Assembly (NCBI GenBank): GCA_965206655.1
Contig: CBDBKC010000035.1
Coordinates: forward strand, 124,001 to 188,000
From: JAPPLB01 sp965206655
GTDB lineage: Bacteria > Acidobacteriota > Terriglobia > Bryobacterales > UBA6623
Length of the DNA stretch: 64,000 nucleotides
Reading direction: 5' to 3'
In this document: positions 17,774-26,002 of the stretch, piece by piece
How the letters are laid out: every line of letters starts with the position of its first letter
How positions within the stretch are numbered: the stretch's first letter is position 1
The notes under the pieces: generated by a model
Database searches by the model: none
Told to the model about the DNA's origin: nothing
Seen by the model: only the letters and a program-made list of their open reading frames with translations
Position numbers and translations under genes: made by a program

Positions 17774-17783
17774 CCTCTAGGCA
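17774..17783. repeat. Target site duplication, right copy of IS4 element
   Basis: CCTCTAGGCA immediately after the right terminal repeat, identical to 16309-16318. Confidence 0.9.
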
Positions 17784-17933
17784 GGGCGATGTGGTGACCT
17801 CGATGGTTACACGGGGCCTTGGGTCCGTTATTTCGGTCCTCTCGGGTATTACCTCTACGCCTCCGACGCTCTTGCCAAGTCGGAAACCGACCGGGGGACT
17901 CGGAAGCAAATGTCGCACGGCTCCGGCGACAGG

Positions 17934-20900
17934 CTAGTCAAGATAGATGAATTCGCTCGATCCGAACAGTCCGCGGCAGAAGCTCTCCCAGGCCTTTGCT
18001 CGCCGCTTGGCCGCATCCGGTTCGGGCTCTTCGAGCGTTCGCTCGATCTCGTGAATGAAAGTTAGGGCGCGGTCCGTCTCACTTGGCTCGGGAGGTCGGG
18101 TCAGAGCCTCTTCGTAGGCGACCGAGACACGTTGGGGGTCTGAGAGGTCATCGCGCCCCAACAAGCGCTCGGCCCACAAGCGCGAGTGTTCCAGGGTAAC
18201 GGAGCCGTTCAGCGCGAACAGGGCCTGTGGCGCGACCACGCTCGATCCGCGATTACCGTTGAGCGCCGAGGGGTCCGCGAAGTCGAACGAGCGGAAGAAG
18301 TCGTACATAGCGCTGCGGACAACAGGCACGTAAACCGCCCGGATGTTGCGGTCGTAGTCAACATTTCCTCCCTGCCGAGTATTGCTGACATACTGGCGGG
18401 GCTTGTACTTGCTCAGAAGGGTGTCACCCATGGCGAGGTCCAGGTGGCCGGAGACAGCCATGATGGCGTCTCGAATGCTCTCGGCTTCCAGACGGCGGCG
18501 GGGCATGCGCCAAAGGAGATCGTTCTCGGGATCGACAGCGGCGGCCGTTTCATTGAACGCGGTACTCATCCGGTACGTGTTCGAAAGGACGATGAGACGA
18601 TGCATCTGCTTGATCGACCAGTCGTTCTCGATGAAGCGAATCGCAAGCCAATCGAGCAGCGGCTGGTTCGTCGGGCGCCCTCCCAGCTTGCCGAAGTTAT
18701 CCGTGGTGGCGACGATGCCACGGCCGAAGTGCCAGCGCCAGAGGCGGTTCACCATCACGCGGCTCGTGAGCGGGTGATCCTCTCGAGTGAGCCAGTGGGC
18801 TAGATCGAGTCGGCCGCTACGATCCGGGCCAATCGGTTCAGGTTCTTCTCGGGAGAGCGCCCGCAAGAAGCGCCGGGGTGCTGGATCGCCGAGCGTCCAG
18901 TGGCTGCCGCGAATGTGGATCGCTATATCCGAGATCTCCTCGCTCTCGGTGACACCCATCGCCCGGGGATGCTCCGGGGTGGCGTCGGTCAAGGCTTGGC
19001 GTTCTTCTTCAGTGCGCGCGATCTCGGCCCGGGCGGATTCGACAAAGTATTCCCGCGAATCAGCCGCGGGGCGGAAGGGGCCGTACTTCTCGTAGAGGAC
19101 TTTGCGGAGGGCTTCAAGGCCGGGATCGTCAAGCTTTGGCTCGTCCTCATCGCTCTTGTATCGCTCGTTCTTACTAAAATCAATGTCCTCTTCCGGGAAA
19201 CGCTCTCTCCACTGCCCAACGGCCTCTCGAAAGAGATCACCGTAGCGCGAAGCTAACTCGCGGCGATCTTTAGGCTCGAAATCTTCGAAATGCTTTGCGG
19301 CGGGCGAGGCCCAATCTTCGAGAGTCAAGTCCGTCCCGAAAGCGTGCCAGCCGTAAAACACAGAAGCGGGGGCGCCGCGACTCCGGCGGAGGCGGTCGAT
19401 CCATTGTTCGAGGAAGCCGGGATTGACTCCGTATTCACGCGAGAGCTGATCCTCGGTTCGGGGTGCGCGCGTTCCCTCGGGCAAAGGGTTGGGCGCGACC
19501 AGGACCTGCTTGAAATACGGGAAGCGTGACTCGTGTTCAAGACGGAGAACGTTCTTGCCCGCTTTCATCGGGTAGATGCCGGTGGCCCACCAGCCGCCGA
19601 CATCCGGCGAAGCCGCGCGATTGCGGATCGGCTCGAGACCGCTCTTCATGAGTACGCCGTTGATATGGATGTCCGCCGTGCCGTCGCCCTTTTCTTGATC
19701 GAGGAAATCGACCTGGTAAAGGCCCGCGGAGGGCACTTTGATGTCGAACTCGGCGAAGTACGATTGCTTCTCGGCGGGTTCTTTCTCCGGATCAGCTTCG
19801 GGGCTGTTCTTGTCCCCCTTCGTGATCTCGCGGTTCACGTTGCCGCGATCGAAACTGCCGGCGTTGCGCAGTAGCCGGCCGGGGCTCGGTGTTGCGTCCG
19901 CTTCCCAGACGGGCGTGAGAGTAACAGCTTCGTCTTCGAGAGCCTCGGTGGCGGCTAGGAGATAAGCCTCGACCTTCTCGCGCCCGGCGGAGACAAGCTT
20001 GGCGTTCTCGGCGCGAGTGATTTCGCTGATCTCGTCACTTTTTGCTTTGATCTTTTCCTGATGCGCTTCAAGAGCGGCGCGGTCTTCTTTAGGAGCGAGG
20101 ACATACTCGTGCCAGGTGGCGACGACATTGAAGTCCTCCATCGTCTTCGAGCTTTTCAGGATGCCCGCAAGCGAGTAATAGTCCTGGGTGGGGATGGGGT
20201 CGAACTTATGGTCGTGGCACCGGGCGCAACCGATGGTAAGCCCCATGAAGGCGCGGCCGATCGTGTCGAGCTGCTCGTCGATGATGTCCATCTGCATCTT
20301 GAAGGGGTCGTCTTCGGCAAGCATTTTCGCGCCCAGCGAAAGGAAGCCGGTGGCGGTCCAGCGCTCATACTGGGTTTCCAAGTCCGGGGGTTCGGCAAGC
20401 AGGTCACCGGCGAGTTGCTCATGGATGAACTGGTCGTACGGCTTGTCTTTATTGAAGGCGGCGATGACGTAGTCGCGATAACGATAGGCGTTCTTGTAGA
20501 CGAGGTTCTCGTCGAGGCCGTTGGAATCGGCATAGCGGGCGATGTCGAGCCAGTGGCGTCCCCAGCGCTCACCGTACCGTGGGGAATTCAGGAGGCGATC
20601 GACTACGTGGGCCAGCGCGTCGGGGGAGTCATCCTTGAGGAACGCTTGCACCTCATCCGGTGAGGGCGGCAGGCCGACCAGGTCGAAAGTAACACGGCGA
20701 ATGAGGTCTCGCCGATCGGCCGCGGGCGCGGGCTCCAATCCCTTCTCTTCCAAAGCGGCGAGGATGAAGCGGTCAATCGGTGAGGCGACCCATTCCTCGT
20801 TCTTGACCTCCGGCAAGTCGGGATCGGCGGGGGGCTCAAAGGCCCAGAAGGTCCCCGAATTACCGGCGGCGGCCTGCTGGACCCCGGCGCCCCAGGGCGC

Positions 20901-21266
20901 TCCCATGCGCACCCAGTTGGCGATGGCGGCGATGGCCTCGTCCCCCATCGGGTGCGTAGGTGGCATACGGAGCTGCGAATCGCGGTGGCTGATGGCGCGT
21001 AGCAGTAGGCTGGCCTCGGGATTCTCCTTGTCGACGGGCGCGCCCCGAGCACCCCCTTTGCGGAATGCCTCTTCAAGGTCGAGTCGAAACCCGCCCATGA
21101 CGGGGCTGCTCGCACTGGAATGGCAGGCGTAACAGTTTTCGGCGAGCAGGGGGCGGATCTGCTTCTCGAAGTAGTCCGCGGGACCGGACTGCTGGGCAGG
21201 CAGAGCCGCTGCGAGCGCTAGGGCGAGCGCTGCGATTGACACCATATGACGAAGCTTGAGGTACAT
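17934..21266 (-). CDS. Cytochrome-bearing DUF1549/DUF1553 protein (PSCyt1-PSCyt2-PSD1)
   Basis: A 1110-residue exported protein. After a signal peptide ending near LPAQQ, a PSCyt1 domain carries CYACH (about residue 45). Then DUF1549/PSCyt2 follows (FWAFEPP, ASPIDRFILAALEEKGLEPAP), including a second heme motif in GCARCHDHKFDPI. A middle carbohydrate-binding-like region has ETITKGD-type beta strands, and the C-terminal DUF1553/PSD1 domain contains DHPLTSRVMVNRLWRWHFGRGI. These proteins are common in Planctomycetota, Verrucomicrobiota and Acidobacteriota; a role in periplasmic oxidation or polysaccharide use has been suggested but not settled. Unlike the second copy at 40397, no DUF1501 partner gene is next to it. 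IS elements lie on both sides. Confidence 0.92.
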   Translation of the reverse strand: MYLKLRHMVSIAALALALAAALPAQQSGPADYFEKQIRPLLAENCYACHSSASSPVMGGFRLDLEEAFRKGGARGAPVDKENPEASLLLRAISHRDSQLRMPPTHPMGDEAIAAIANWVRMGAPWGAGVQQAAAGNSGTFWAFEPPADPDLPEVKNEEWVASPIDRFILAALEEKGLEPAPAADRRDLIRRVTFDLVGLPPSPDEVQAFLKDDSPDALAHVVDRLLNSPRYGERWGRHWLDIARYADSNGLDENLVYKNAYRYRDYVIAAFNKDKPYDQFIHEQLAGDLLAEPPDLETQYERWTATGFLSLGAKMLAEDDPFKMQMDIIDEQLDTIGRAFMGLTIGCARCHDHKFDPIPTQDYYSLAGILKSSKTMEDFNVVATWHEYVLAPKEDRAALEAHQEKIKAKSDEISEITRAENAKLVSAGREKVEAYLLAATEALEDEAVTLTPVWEADATPSPGRLLRNAGSFDRGNVNREITKGDKNSPEADPEKEPAEKQSYFAEFDIKVPSAGLYQVDFLDQEKGDGTADIHINGVLMKSGLEPIRNRAASPDVGGWWATGIYPMKAGKNVLRLEHESRFPYFKQVLVAPNPLPEGTRAPRTEDQLSREYGVNPGFLEQWIDRLRRSRGAPASVFYGWHAFGTDLTLEDWASPAAKHFEDFEPKDRRELASRYGDLFREAVGQWRERFPEEDIDFSKNERYKSDEDEPKLDDPGLEALRKVLYEKYGPFRPAADSREYFVESARAEIARTEEERQALTDATPEHPRAMGVTESEEISDIAIHIRGSHWTLGDPAPRRFLRALSREEPEPIGPDRSGRLDLAHWLTREDHPLTSRVMVNRLWRWHFGRGIVATTDNFGKLGGRPTNQPLLDWLAIRFIENDWSIKQMHRLIVLSNTYRMSTAFNETAAAVDPENDLLWRMPRRRLEAESIRDAIMAVSGHLDLAMGDTLLSKYKPRQYVSNTRQGGNVDYDRNIRAVYVPVVRSAMYDFFRSFDFADPSALNGNRGSSVVAPQALFALNGSVTLEHSRLWAERLLGRDDLSDPQRVSVAYEEALTRPPEPSETDRALTFIHEIERTLEEPEPDAAKRRAKAWESFCRGLFGSSEFIYLD

Positions 21267-21376
21267 GCTTTCAGGCCGGGGAAGCTCCCGTCCCAGGTTG
21301 CCAGCATTTTATCATCCGCGCCACAACGATCCCTCGATAGTCACCCTGCGGACGGTCCCCCGGCCCGGAGAAGTCA

Positions 21377-21761
21377 TCACTGCTGTTTGAGTTCCCTGGC
21401 TGCGGTCAAGTATCCGAGGATGGTTTCGGCCATAAGCCGATGGCCTTCCTCGGTGGGGTGCAGTTCGTCTTGCAATACCTCCTGCCAGGTGTGCTTTCCC
21501 AACACCTCGAACAGATCCAGAAACCCCAGTTCGTTCTTCGACGCCAAGTCGCTAATCCGGGCATTGATATGTGTCCAGGGGTAGGGCTCGCCCGGCACGT
21601 ATCCAAAGACCGGGCTCACGATGACGTCAATCGGCACGCGGGTCTGGCGCTGAATCTCACCCAGGCGAGCAAACTGCGCCTCGCTCTTCTCCGCGTAACG
21701 CTCGTGAATGAACTGATCCCGGATTCCCACTTTAGTTTCGATTCTGCTAACCATCGGGTGG
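21377..21761 (-). pseudogene. SGNH/GDSL hydrolase, N-terminus lost at IS1380 element
   Basis: About 125 residues ending in DELHPTEEGHRLMAETILGYL. The DxxH of DELHP matches the catalytic block V of SGNH esterases, and IDVIVSPVFGY matches an internal strand before it. The GDS block with the nucleophile Ser and the GxND block, which should lie about 100 residues upstream, are missing: the frame runs into the left end of the IS1380-family element at 21762. The remaining piece cannot be an active esterase. The missing 5' part is not found on the far side of the element, so sequence was probably deleted. Confidence 0.6.
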
Positions 21762-23207
21762 CCTCGGACGCCTTTATTTATGCGGGTTGGAAAGCACTCA
21801 AGGCGCTGAGGAGATCAACACCCAATGGGTGAAAAAGAAAACAAACCGTTCCAGCTAAGCTTCAACGGCTTATTGAAAGTCGATTTCCAAGGATCGCGTG
21901 TCACTTCCGACGGCGGGCTGATCCTGGTCCGCGAGCTGGACGAGCGACTCGGACTCGGGAAGCTGATCGACGAACACCTCAGTGACCCACGGCAAGGCTT
22001 GAACAAGAAGTTCCCGCTGGCCGATCTGCTGCGGCAGTCAGTCTACTCTCGGCTGGCAGGCTACGAGGACCTCAATGACGCCGTCCGAGTGTCGGCTGAC
22101 CCGACGTTTCGCTTGATCGGCTCGAAGAGGAACTGGGATCGCGGCGGGGCACTGACCTCGCGACTGCAGAGCTTCGAGACGGAGATGCTGGCGAGCGAGG
22201 AGAACTTGCTGGGGCTGATGGCTGTGAACCGCGAGCTGGTGGCGCAAGCCGAGACGCAAGACGACTCCGAGCGCGTCGTGCTCGACATGGATTCGACCGA
22301 AAGCCCTGTCCACGGCCAGCAAGAGGGCAGCGCCTACAACGGCCATTTCGAGTCGGTCTGCTACCACCCGCTGTTGTTGTTCAACCAGCATGGGGATTGC
22401 CTGGCGGCGAAGCTGCGTCCAGGCAACGTGCACAGCGCTGAGGACTGGAAGGAGTTGCTGCTGCCCGAGATCAAGCGCCAACAGGCTGTGGGCAAACAGG
22501 TCACCTTCCGGGGCGATGCGGCCTTTGCCAAGCCGGAGATTTATGAGTTTTCGGAGGAACGCGGAGTGCAGTACGCCATTCGCATTCCGGCCAACAAGAG
22601 CTTGGAATTGGCGATCGAAGACATCTTGTTTCGCCCGCCGGGCAGGCCGGGTCGCAAGCCCTTGGTGCGCTACAAGAGCTTCCGCTATCAGGCGGAGAGT
22701 TGGTCCAAGCCGCGACGCATCGTGGCCAAGGTCGAGCATCATCTCGGTGAGCTGTTCCCGCGGGTCGGATTTATCGTGACCAACATGAGCTTGCCAAGCC
22801 GGTCGGTGGTGCGCTTCTACAACAAGCGCGGCACGGCCGAGCAATGGATTAAAGAAGGCAAACAGGCCACGCACTGGACGCGGCTTTCGTGCCATCGCTT
22901 TCGGGCCAACGAAGTGCGACTGCAACTCAGCGTGCTGGCCTACAACCTGGGCAACTTGTGGCGGCGGCTCGGACTGCCGAACAGGATCAAGAGTTGGTCG
23001 CTCACGAGCTTGCAGCAGCGGCTGATGAAGACCGGCGGCCGGCTGGTCAAGCACGCGCGCTACTACTGGTTGCTGCTGGCCGAGGGGCATCTGAACCGGC
23101 GGCTGTTCGGTGACATGCTGCACAGGATCTGGGCGCTGCCGCTGCCGAGCGGGTAGCGTTACCTGGACGAGGATCAACAGTTTTTAGCTCCGAAAAGGCT
23201 TCGCAGG
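21762..23207 (+). mobile_element. IS1380-family insertion sequence, about 1446 bp
   Basis: The left end CCTCGGACGCCTTT (from 21762) and the reverse complement of the right end, CCTGCGAAGCCTTT (to 23207), match at 11 of 14 positions, and the intact IS1380-type transposase lies between them. No 4-5 base target duplication is found: GTGG precedes the left end and GAGC follows the right end. Ends are therefore approximate. The genes on each side are different and both truncated, which fits an element whose insertion was followed by a deletion or recombination. Confidence 0.7.
21825..23156 (+). CDS. IS1380-family transposase
   Basis: 443 residues, full length for the family. DDE residues can be placed at LDMDSTESPVHG (Asp154/Asp156), FRGDAAFAKPEIYEF (Asp231) and NKRGTAEQWIKEGK (Glu339 or Glu344), in the order and spacing expected of IS1380/IS1380-like enzymes; the N-terminal GLILVRELDERLGL and C-terminal RANEVRLQLSVLAYNLGNLWRRL are also typical. 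No frameshift or stop interrupts it. It starts 63 bases inside the left end of the element. A long open frame on the opposite strand is a shadow of its high GC content. Confidence 0.92.
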   Translation: MGEKENKPFQLSFNGLLKVDFQGSRVTSDGGLILVRELDERLGLGKLIDEHLSDPRQGLNKKFPLADLLRQSVYSRLAGYEDLNDAVRVSADPTFRLIGSKRNWDRGGALTSRLQSFETEMLASEENLLGLMAVNRELVAQAETQDDSERVVLDMDSTESPVHGQQEGSAYNGHFESVCYHPLLLFNQHGDCLAAKLRPGNVHSAEDWKELLLPEIKRQQAVGKQVTFRGDAAFAKPEIYEFSEERGVQYAIRIPANKSLELAIEDILFRPPGRPGRKPLVRYKSFRYQAESWSKPRRIVAKVEHHLGELFPRVGFIVTNMSLPSRSVVRFYNKRGTAEQWIKEGKQATHWTRLSCHRFRANEVRLQLSVLAYNLGNLWRRLGLPNRIKSWSLTSLQQRLMKTGGRLVKHARYYWLLLAEGHLNRRLFGDMLHRIWALPLPSG

Positions 23208-23351
23208 GAGCAGTGTCGGCCGGTGTGCCGTTCAGCCCGCTCCATCAACGTCTGTGAGCGGACGGACGGGCTTTGGGGCCTGCCGCCGGAGGTGATGTGC
23301 AGGGTTCAGCGCGGAAAGACGTGGTCTTCGGGGCAGCGCGGGTGTATACTT

Positions 23352-23597
23352 TCACCGTGCCAGGGCCAAAATGGAAATCCTGGGGTAACCGTAATCGACG
23401 CAGTGATCGTAGTGGAGGTGCGTGAGGAACAGGTAGTTCAAAGCGATGGGCGGAACTCCCGCGCGCAACAATCGGCGCACCGCACCCGGCCCACAGTCAA
23501 ACAGCAGCGCCTCGTCGTCGAACTGGACCAGGTAGCTTGATCCCGCGCGGTGGGTAAGGGGAGCCGGGGTGCCCGTTCCTAGAAGTGTTAGTTTCAT
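23352..23597 (-). pseudogene. MBL-fold metallo-hydrolase, truncated after the first metal motif
   Basis: 81 codons starting MKLTLLGTGTPAPLTHRAGSS and reaching FLTHLHYDHCVDYGY. The LGTGTP start and HxHxDH motif identify an RNase Z/arylsulfatase-type metallo-beta-lactamase-fold hydrolase, normally about 280-330 residues. After DYGY the frame gives ten unrelated residues and stops. The later His and Asp metal ligands are missing, so the product is not functional. Roughly 150 bases farther along is the right end of the IS1380-family element. Another frame after the break contains FGPGTVKVYT, which might be a frameshifted scrap of the same gene, but I would not rely on it. Confidence 0.65.
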
Positions 23598-23773
23598 GCG
23601 TTGATCCTGCCGCGAGACGCAGATGCGCGGATTTTCCGTGCGTTGACCACCTTAGCAGGGCGTGTTTGCCGACCGCATCCCGGGGCGTTGTGTCGGCGGG
23701 ACGAGCGCCGGCCTCGGAAGCAGTGGGGCGCACGGTCGGCTAGAATCGATCCAGTCGCGCGCGCGGAATCGAA

Positions 23774-25993
23774 ATGAAAAACAGAATCATGATCCTTACC
23801 GGGTTTCTTGTTGTAGTCCTGATCTTGGCGGCGCCCCTTGCGAAGCCCCAGGGCCCCGCGGCGAACCAGATTCATCCCGAATGGAATGTGCTGTACGGCC
23901 ATGAGCGCTTCGCGGATGCCGGCAGCATGGTGAGCGATCACATCGCCGCACTGCGCCGGGAGGCTGATGCAGAGCGGTCCCGCGTGATCGCGCGTCTTCG
24001 GACCGCTGACGACCTGGACCGTTACCAGAAGGAGACGAGGGCGAAGCTGGAAGCCGCGCTGGGCGGGTTGCCGGCGCGTACGCCACTCAATGCACGTCTT
24101 GCGGGAACACTGGAACGGGGCGACTATGCGATCGAAAAGGTGATCTTCGAGAGTCGCCCGGGTTACTACGTCACGGCGAATGCTTACGTGCCGCGGAAGA
24201 TGAAGCCGCCGTATCCGGCCGTCCTGGCGCCGGTCGGACATTGGGGGCTGGGGAAGGGGTTCGAAGAGTATCAGCATCTCGGAGCTTATCTGGCGCGGCG
24301 GGGCTACGTAGTCCTGGTTTACGACGGACCCGGACAGGGCGAGCGGCGGCAATACTTCAACCCAGTGCTCGGGCGAGCCCTTATCGACCCGGGCGGTTCA
24401 CACTGGTTCGTGACGCTTGAACATGGATACGCGGGCGGGCAGGCGATTCTCACGACGGGCAACTATGCTTCCCATCTTGTCTGGGACGGTGTTCGCGCCC
24501 TCGACTACCTTACCGAGCGGCCGGATGTCGACCCGGACCGTCTTGCGTGTACAGGCACGTCGGGCGGTGGTTTGCAGACGGAACTCCTCTCAGCCCTCGA
24601 CACGCGCATCAAGGTTTCGATTCCGGTCTGCTACGGAGGCTGCAACCCGGATAACCCGACCCGACCCGGTCTCAGCATTACCGACATCGACGCGCTGATC
24701 GCGCTGCGGCCCTTGCTGATGATTGAGGCCACGGGTGACCCGCGCGGCAGCGTGTTGAGCAAGCAAAAGCGCCATCAGGAAATCGCCCGCCTCTACGAGA
24801 TGCTCGGTAAGACGGACAAGACCCGTTTCATGATTACGGAAGGGCCGCACGGGTACATCACGAGCATGTACGAGGCGGCCTATGCCTGGCTGGAAGACGC
24901 CTGGCCTGACCACGAAGCCCGCCGAAACTTCGAGGAACCAATCGTGCCGGTTGAGCCGGTTGAGAAGCTTTTCGCGACATCGACCGGCGAGGTAACGACG
25001 TCACTGGGAGGCGAATCGGTCTTCACGCTGAATCGCGCAAAGGCGCGGGAACTGCGGGCCGGCGCGCGCGTCCCCGGGGACCGGTCGGAGATACCGGGCT
25101 GGCGCCGCCGGATGCGCGATAAGGTTTCGTCGCGGCTGGCTGTCACGCTACATCCCGGCCCTCTGCAAGCAGTCCGCGTGTTGGAGGTTGACAAGGGTTC
25201 GCTACGTCTGGAAAAGGTCGTGTACTACAGCGAGCCGGAGATCTTCATCCCCGGCCTGCTCTTCTTGCCGAAGACAGAGGGTCCCCATCCTGCGGTGGTC
25301 TTCGTCAACGAAGGGGGAAAAGCTGCTGACAACCTCGTTGAGGACTACCTGAAACCTCTCGCCGAAGCTGGCAACGTCGTTCTCTCAATCGACCCGAGGG
25401 GGATGGGCGAAACCGATCCCATGGCTCCGCGATCGTCGTCGCCGGCCAGCTTCAAGGATTTCGTTCACGACTCTGAAGCGCGTTTCTACTACGATTCGAT
25501 GCGTGTCGGCAAGACACCGCTCGGCTCGCGAACGGCGGATGTGATCAAAGCCGTTGACCATCTCGTTGCACGCAAGGAAGTGGACGGCAACCGCGTCTCG
25601 GTGATCGGCCACGGACTTGGCGGCCTGATTGCTCTCTACGCGGCTGCGCTGGATGAGAGGATTTATTCCGTTGCCGCAACGAGATCGCTGATCTCCTACG
25701 AGGCGATCGTCGAAAGCGAGCTTTACACGCACCGCTTTACGTCTTTTGTGCCGGGGGTTCTCGGTGACTTCGATCTTCCCGAGGTTGCCGCCCTCGTTGC
25801 ACCACGGCCGCTGCTCTTACTTAATCCGGTTGATGCGGTTCACCGCGTTGCACCCGCCGGTGAAGTGAAGTCGACGTATGAATCCACCGCACAGGTTTAT
25901 GGCTTGGCGGGGGTAGCGGAGAACTTCCGGCAGGCCCATGCACTTACGGCTAGGGAAATCGCTGATCAATATCTGGCTCACCTGAAGCGGTAG
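23774..25993 (+). CDS. Secreted tandem alpha/beta hydrolase (acetyl xylan esterase-like), second domain lacking the nucleophile
   Basis: A 739-residue exported protein (signal peptide about 1-25, LTGFLVVVLILAAPLA). The first domain (about 90-390) is an alpha/beta hydrolase of the acetyl xylan esterase/dipeptidyl-peptidase-like type: GQGERR near the second strand loop, GTSGGG with Ser263 as nucleophile, Asp in EATGDPRGS, His in TEGPHGYI. The second domain (about 450-735) repeats the fold (VLSIDPRGMGETDP), but its elbow reads GHGLGG: Gly614 takes the place of the catalytic Ser. So one active and one probably inactive hydrolase domain. Substrate unknown; ester or peptide bonds in polymers are the family range. 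Confidence 0.85.
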   Translation: MKNRIMILTGFLVVVLILAAPLAKPQGPAANQIHPEWNVLYGHERFADAGSMVSDHIAALRREADAERSRVIARLRTADDLDRYQKETRAKLEAALGGLPARTPLNARLAGTLERGDYAIEKVIFESRPGYYVTANAYVPRKMKPPYPAVLAPVGHWGLGKGFEEYQHLGAYLARRGYVVLVYDGPGQGERRQYFNPVLGRALIDPGGSHWFVTLEHGYAGGQAILTTGNYASHLVWDGVRALDYLTERPDVDPDRLACTGTSGGGLQTELLSALDTRIKVSIPVCYGGCNPDNPTRPGLSITDIDALIALRPLLMIEATGDPRGSVLSKQKRHQEIARLYEMLGKTDKTRFMITEGPHGYITSMYEAAYAWLEDAWPDHEARRNFEEPIVPVEPVEKLFATSTGEVTTSLGGESVFTLNRAKARELRAGARVPGDRSEIPGWRRRMRDKVSSRLAVTLHPGPLQAVRVLEVDKGSLRLEKVVYYSEPEIFIPGLLFLPKTEGPHPAVVFVNEGGKAADNLVEDYLKPLAEAGNVVLSIDPRGMGETDPMAPRSSSPASFKDFVHDSEARFYYDSMRVGKTPLGSRTADVIKAVDHLVARKEVDGNRVSVIGHGLGGLIALYAAALDERIYSVAATRSLISYEAIVESELYTHRFTSFVPGVLGDFDLPEVAALVAPRPLLLLNPVDAVHRVAPAGEVKSTYESTAQVYGLAGVAENFRQAHALTAREIADQYLAHLKR

Positions 25994-26002
25994 CCGCCGC
26001 GA

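Noticed and set aside
22038..23177. 379-codon minus-strand frame opposite the IS1380 transposase
   Set aside because: Antisense of the transposase; composition (Gln, His, Arg, Val) is that of a shadow frame.
23208..23351. Missing N-terminus of the SGNH hydrolase on the far side of the IS1380 element
   Set aside because: All three minus-strand frames were checked; none gives a GDS block or GxND, so the piece is absent rather than displaced.
23594..24352. 252-codon minus-strand frame overlapping the start of the tandem hydrolase
   Set aside because: Overlaps the signal peptide and first domain of a clear gene in the other direction and contains no motif.
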